From an uncultured Myxococcales bacterium (GTDB lineage: Bacteria; Myxococcota_A; UBA9042): 55,610 nucleotides of DNA. A model generated the notes under the pieces. The model did no database searches, was not told where the DNA came from, and saw nothing but the letters and a program-made list of their open reading frames with translations. Each line of letters opens with the position of its first letter. Position 1 is the stretch's first letter. The stretch is from positions 1 to 55,610 of the forward strand of contig CAINLT010000414.1 of the NCBI GenBank assembly GCA_903850505.1. The letters are read 5' to 3'. The position numbers and the translations under genes are program-made. Below are positions 51,786-55,610 of this stretch, one piece after another.

Positions 51786-53735
51786 GTGATCCTTCGTGGC
51801 GTCGGGACGCAAGTCTTCCCGGCTTCGCTCTGCCTCGCTTTCCTGTGCCTCGGCGGTTGTGGCCAATCGGGCGGCAATGCGGGCCTCGATGCGACCGTGG
51901 ACGTTGCTGGGCTCGAACTCTCCGGACTGGTCGACGCGGTGAAGGATGCCGATACGGACGCCACGGCGGTCGCGGATTCGGCGCCCACGGACACCATCGA
52001 CACGAAAGGCGACCTGCCTGACGCGGATGTGCTGGATGGGGAAGTCGCGCTCCCCGTCGGCTGTCCGCCCGATCCAACGCCGTCGTGGGCGCCGCCGGTC
52101 ACGGGTTCCTCACCCATTGCGCCACCTCCCGGTCGGCAGTGCGCGTTGCCGGGCTGGCCTTCTCCCATTGCCGCGAAGCCGCTGGCCTTCACGCTCGCGT
52201 CGGGTGTCCTCGCGCTGCCGATGGGTGCGCAAGCGGATCGGTGTATGTTTTGGCAGGACCTCGACGGCGATGGTCTGGAGGACCTGACGTTCCTGATCGC
52301 CCCGGATTCGCCGATCGGCGGCCGCAAGCTCGTCATTGCCCGCGGCCAGTCGAACGGCACGCTGAAGGTGGAGGTGCACGCGACCAAGCTGCTGGCCCAG
52401 CCCTTTGACTGTGCGGTCGCCGATCTGGAGCACGACGGTCATCCGGAGCTCCTTGTCACGACGCTGCCCGGGCTCGCGGTGCTTGAGCTGACGGGCGCCA
52501 AAGCCGGCAGTATCGTGAACAAGAAGTTCCTGTCGGGCCTCTATCCGTTTGGCTGGTCCGTGTCCGTAGCCGATCTGACCGGTGACGGCGTCCCGGACGT
52601 CTACCTCTCGACCAATCTCGACGTCGGCATCCAAGGTAAATACGTCTGCGGCAACGCCGATGCGCCGTATGTGCTGTGTTGCCTGAACGTGGCCTCTGCA
52701 GCGTGCATGCAGACCAAGGACGGTGCCAGCGACCTCTCCAACTGCTGCGTGAGCGCACCGCCGCCGTCTCCGCATGTGGTGTTGCGCAACCAGGCCGGCG
52801 TGCTTGTGGACGACAGCGCCAAGTTCGTCGTGGACACGGGCGCCGGCATGACGGTCACGCCGCGTGACATCGATCGCGACGGCCGCATGGACCTTTTCAT
52901 CGGCGACGATTTTGGCCAGCACGGCTGGTTCATCAACCGCAGCGCTGGCTTTGCGGCGCTGAAGAAAGAAGTCGGCATGCGCCCGTACGCCCACATCATG
53001 GGCTCCGTGGTGGCTGATTTTGACGGCGACCACCGCGACGACCTGCTGGTGACCGACTGGGGTCCCGCGACGCTCTACCATGCGACGACGACGGGCTTTG
53101 AAGACGCCAGCTCCGCTTGGGGCGTTTGGCCAGACACGACCGATACGGTCAACTGGGCGGCATTCGCCGAAGACTGGGACCGCGACGGTTCGCCCGACTA
53201 CGCGATGACGGTCTCGTCGGCTACCACGCCTGGCAAGGTCGGTCAGGTCGAGGACGGCGACTCGAGCATCTTCCTCCCCGGCTTTCACATCGTCGGGCAG
53301 AATCAGGGCGGTCACTTCGCCGTCCAAAAGCTGCCTTGGCCCAACGGCCAGATCTCGGACTTCATAAGTCCTGTCGGCGCAACCGGCGACTACGATCACG
53401 ACGGCGATCTCGACCTGTTCTTCACCTACGGCAACGGCCAAATCGGCGTCTGGCGCAATGACACGCAGCAGGGCAATCACTGGTTGAACGTGCACGCGGT
53501 CGATGGCGTGGGCCCGGTGCTGGGCGCGCTTGTGCAAGTCTGGGCGCAGGGCCACGTGCAGGAGCAGCAGGTTCTTGCCGCGACGGGTTGGGGTGCAAAA
53601 CACGCGCCGACCGCGCGTTTTGGTCTGGGAAGCGTCGAAAAAATCGACCTCGTGCGCGTGTGGTGGCCGTCGGGCAAGATCACCGACTTGACCGCGCCCG
53701 CCGTCGATCAGGACCTCACAGTCAAGATGCCCTGA
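51786..53735 (+). CDS. FG-GAP/VCBS-repeat lipoprotein with ASPIC/UnbV C-terminal domain
   Basis: About 649 residues. The signal peptide has the lipobox LGGC (Cys24 from the GTG at 51786), then an Asp/Ala/Thr-rich linker. Seven Asp-rich Ca-binding repeats follow (DLDGDGLEDLTF, DLEHDGHPELLV, DLTGDGVPDVYL, DIDRDGRMDLFI, DFDGDHRDDLLV, DWDRDGSPDYAM, DYDHDGDLDLFF), consistent with a seven-bladed propeller. A C-terminal ASPIC/UnbV-like domain (about 590-645, KIDLVRVWWPSGKITDL) resembles CRTAC1-type proteins. A Cys-rich insertion lies in the third blade (YVLCCLNVASAACMQ). The function is probably surface adhesion or calcium-dependent binding. Start: the GTG at 51786 follows GAGG with good spacing; an ATG at 51705 would extend it. 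Confidence 0.83.
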   Translation: MILRGVGTQVFPASLCLAFLCLGGCGQSGGNAGLDATVDVAGLELSGLVDAVKDADTDATAVADSAPTDTIDTKGDLPDADVLDGEVALPVGCPPDPTPSWAPPVTGSSPIAPPPGRQCALPGWPSPIAAKPLAFTLASGVLALPMGAQADRCMFWQDLDGDGLEDLTFLIAPDSPIGGRKLVIARGQSNGTLKVEVHATKLLAQPFDCAVADLEHDGHPELLVTTLPGLAVLELTGAKAGSIVNKKFLSGLYPFGWSVSVADLTGDGVPDVYLSTNLDVGIQGKYVCGNADAPYVLCCLNVASAACMQTKDGASDLSNCCVSAPPPSPHVVLRNQAGVLVDDSAKFVVDTGAGMTVTPRDIDRDGRMDLFIGDDFGQHGWFINRSAGFAALKKEVGMRPYAHIMGSVVADFDGDHRDDLLVTDWGPATLYHATTTGFEDASSAWGVWPDTTDTVNWAAFAEDWDRDGSPDYAMTVSSATTPGKVGQVEDGDSSIFLPGFHIVGQNQGGHFAVQKLPWPNGQISDFISPVGATGDYDHDGDLDLFFTYGNGQIGVWRNDTQQGNHWLNVHAVDGVGPVLGALVQVWAQGHVQEQQVLAATGWGAKHAPTARFGLGSVEKIDLVRVWWPSGKITDLTAPAVDQDLTVKMP

Positions 53736-53785
53736 ACGCTGAACTGCGCTTCGCCACATCTTCGTCATCGCAGCGCTTGACCCAG

Positions 53786-53814
53786 ATGACACGGCACGGC
53801 AACCGGCCTACACT
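53786..53814 (+). promoter_or_regulatory. fadN: Candidate promoter for the 3-hydroxyacyl-CoA dehydrogenase gene
   Basis: ATGACA (53786-53791), a 17-base spacer and TACACT (53809-53814), 100 bases before the start codon. The -35 matches 5 of 6 positions, the -10 4 of 6. Confidence 0.45.
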
Positions 53815-53914
53815 GCCGCGCCACCGGGTCCTCTTGGCACGCTGCCGAGTCGAACTGGCGCGCAGTCGGACGATTCCGGCGCTGTTTTCTCTCTTCCGCT
53901 TTCACGAGGTCTTC

Positions 53915-55610
53915 ATGTCGCAGCACCGCATCAGTCGCGTCGGTGTCGTTGGCGCCGGCGTTATGGGCACAGGCATTGCCGCTCATCTCGCTTCGGCTGG
54001 CATCGACGTTTTGCTGGTCGATATCGTTCCCAGGGATGCGCCTGCGGCCGATGGCACAGCCAAGACCAAGGCCGCGCGCAACGCCATCTGCAAGTCCGGC
54101 CTGGACAAGGCGCTGGCGCTCAAGCCCGCGGCGTTCCAGCGCAACGCCGACGCCTCGCGCATCGTGCTTGGCAACCTGCAGGACGACCTCGCGGCGCTCG
54201 GCGCGTGCGATTGGATCGTGGAAGCCGTGACGGAGCGCCTCGACATCAAGAACGCTGTGTTCAGCGCGATTGAGCCGTTCCGCAAGCCGCACACGATCAT
54301 CTCGTCCAACACGTCCGGCATTCCGCTCGCGACGATGGCCGAGGGCAAGCCGGAAGGCTTCAAGAAGAACTTCCTCATCACGCACTTCTTCAATCCAGTG
54401 CGTTACATGAAGCTGGTGGAAATCGTCGCGGGCGAGTTCACCGACCCGGCGACGACGGCCAAGATGCAGGCGTTCTGCCGCGACGACCTCGGCAAGGGCG
54501 TGGTCGACGCCAAGGACACCATCAACTTCATCGCCAACCGCATCGGCGTGCATGACATGATGCGCGCGGTCAACATCGCGTTCAGCCAGGGCTACCGCAT
54601 CGACGAAATCGACGCGCTGTGCGGCGAGCCGATGGGCCGGCCCAAGAGCGCCGTGTTCCGCACGGCCGACGTCGTCGGTCTGGACACGCTCGGTCACGTC
54701 AGCCAGAACTGCTACGACAACCTGCAGAGCGACCCGAACCGCGAAATTTTCAACCTGCACCCGGTCATCGCCGCGCTCATCAAGGCGGGCGCGACGGGCC
54801 AGAAAGCGGGCGCGGGCTTCTACAAGAAGGTCGGCAAGGACATCTTTGTGCTGGATCCGGCGACGCAGACCTATGTGCCGCAGATCAAGGCGGATTTCCC
54901 GTGCCTCGTCGAGACCAAGAAGATCCGCGACACCGGCGCGCGCATCAAGGCCATCGTCGAGAGCCAGGATCGCGGCGGCAAGTTCGCGTGGCAGGCGCTG
55001 TCGCACTCGCTCGTTTACGCGGCGGACCTGCTGGGCGAAATCGCGGATGACGTGATCTCGATCGACCGCGCGATGCAATGGGGCTTCAACTGGCAGCTCG
55101 GACCGTTCCAGATTTGGGACGCGATCGGCGTGCAGAACGTCGTTGACCGCCTGAAAGCGGAAGGCCGCGCTGTGCCGAAGATCGTCGAGAAGTTGCTCGC
55201 CTCGGGCAAGACGACGTTCTACTCGGACGGCAAGCAGACCACGGCGAAGGCGACGCAGATCGCCGTTCCCGCGCTGCCGGGCATCCACCTGAAGGACGTG
55301 CGCGCGGCTGGCAAGGTCGTGGCGGAGAACGAGTCGGCGCAGTTGCTCGACATTGGCGAGAACGTCCTCTGCCTCTGTTTCAAGAGCAAGATGAACGCGC
55401 TCGACGACAAGATCATCGAGATGGGCTGGAAAGGCCTCGAGCAGATCGACAGCAAGGGCTGGACCGGCATGGTCATCGCCAACGACGGCAGCAACTTCTC
55501 GGTGGGCGCGAACCTCGCGTTCGTCGTGCAGTTGGTCGGCGAAGGCAAGTGGAAGGAGCTGGAAGGCGCGACGAAGATGTTCCAGGACCTCTTCATGGCC
55601 TTCAAGTACA
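53915..55610 (+). CDS. fadN: 3-hydroxyacyl-CoA dehydrogenase / enoyl-CoA hydratase, FadN-type, partial
   Basis: Bifunctional beta-oxidation enzyme, 565 codons visible before the right edge. The N-terminal NAD-binding fold is RVGVVGAGVMGTGIAAHLAS, then ISSNTSGIPL, FLITHFFNPVRYMKLVEIV (conserved His and Asn region), DTINFIANRIG and FRTADVVGLDTLGHV. After the dehydrogenase domains, from about residue 460, a crotonase-fold domain begins (NVLCLCFKSKMNALDDKIIE, then GMVIANDGSNFSVGANL). The order dehydrogenase then hydratase is that of FadN/YusL (about 790 residues), not FadB/FadJ. ATG 53915 follows GAGG. The gene is cut by the window. Confidence 0.9.
   Translation, partial: MSQHRISRVGVVGAGVMGTGIAAHLASAGIDVLLVDIVPRDAPAADGTAKTKAARNAICKSGLDKALALKPAAFQRNADASRIVLGNLQDDLAALGACDWIVEAVTERLDIKNAVFSAIEPFRKPHTIISSNTSGIPLATMAEGKPEGFKKNFLITHFFNPVRYMKLVEIVAGEFTDPATTAKMQAFCRDDLGKGVVDAKDTINFIANRIGVHDMMRAVNIAFSQGYRIDEIDALCGEPMGRPKSAVFRTADVVGLDTLGHVSQNCYDNLQSDPNREIFNLHPVIAALIKAGATGQKAGAGFYKKVGKDIFVLDPATQTYVPQIKADFPCLVETKKIRDTGARIKAIVESQDRGGKFAWQALSHSLVYAADLLGEIADDVISIDRAMQWGFNWQLGPFQIWDAIGVQNVVDRLKAEGRAVPKIVEKLLASGKTTFYSDGKQTTAKATQIAVPALPGIHLKDVRAAGKVVAENESAQLLDIGENVLCLCFKSKMNALDDKIIEMGWKGLEQIDSKGWTGMVIANDGSNFSVGANLAFVVQLVGEGKWKELEGATKMFQDLFMAFKY

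Overview
The window is high-GC, densely coded chromosomal DNA. It most resembles a deltaproteobacterium in the broad sense (Myxococcota or Bradymonadota-like). The clues are a C-terminal sorting signal of MYXO-CTERM type (Cys, transmembrane helix, Arg cluster), many lipoproteins, Cys-rich and FG-GAP/RCC1 surface proteins, a large Ser/Thr kinase carrying an ATPase-like module, an FHA-TPR protein, and a MurA with Asp in place of the catalytic Cys. No rRNA, tRNA, CRISPR array, IS element or prophage was recognised. The taxonomic placement is inference.

Left part (1-20.7 kb), almost all on the minus strand: glutamate synthase (gltD then gltB, gltB cut by the window edge); an exported ankyrin-RCC1 fusion followed by pyruvate kinase; a plus-strand Cys-rich lipoprotein; then a long minus-strand run of alpha-2-macroglobulin lipoprotein, pbpC, nadC, birA, coaX and queE. 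It combines the known A2M/PBP1C envelope-defence pair with cofactor genes.

Middle (20.7-45.1 kb): priA; a plus-strand secreted-protein cluster (degenerate subtilase with seven FG-GAP repeats and a C-terminal anchor, an eight-Cys zinc-ribbon protein, a metzincin-like zinc-protease lipoprotein); a DUF1636-like protein and a LolA-like protein; a two-domain S-adenosylmethionine decarboxylase homologue; a DUF1302-like outer-membrane barrel; a minus-strand signalling operon (FHA-TPR protein, single-domain response regulator, phospholipase-D-like lipoprotein); rpmA/rplU; a 1.1 kaa kinase/ATPase-like protein; recA with a CTG-N10-CAG SOS box; a Tat-exported metallophosphoesterase; and hutU.

Right part (45.1-55.6 kb), all on the plus strand: a 457-base intergenic region with nine DnaA-box-like sites, one a perfect consensus, followed by the tight run dnaN-recF-murA-proB-NRDE protein-esterase, then a seven-repeat FG-GAP/UnbV lipoprotein and a 3-hydroxyacyl-CoA dehydrogenase (FadN type, cut by the right edge). 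The DnaA boxes, dnaN/recF next door and the change in gene-strand bias (mostly minus to the left, all plus to the right) together point to the chromosomal replication origin at about 45.2-45.45 kb, without dnaA beside it.

Most promising observations: the putative oriC; the Cys-to-Asp MurA (predicted fosfomycin insensitivity); the kinase with apparently broken Walker motifs; the AdoMetDC homologue with one dead and one intact domain; three different seven-bladed propeller proteins, including an ankyrin-RCC1 fusion with a Cys pair in six of its seven blades; and the metzincin lipoprotein.
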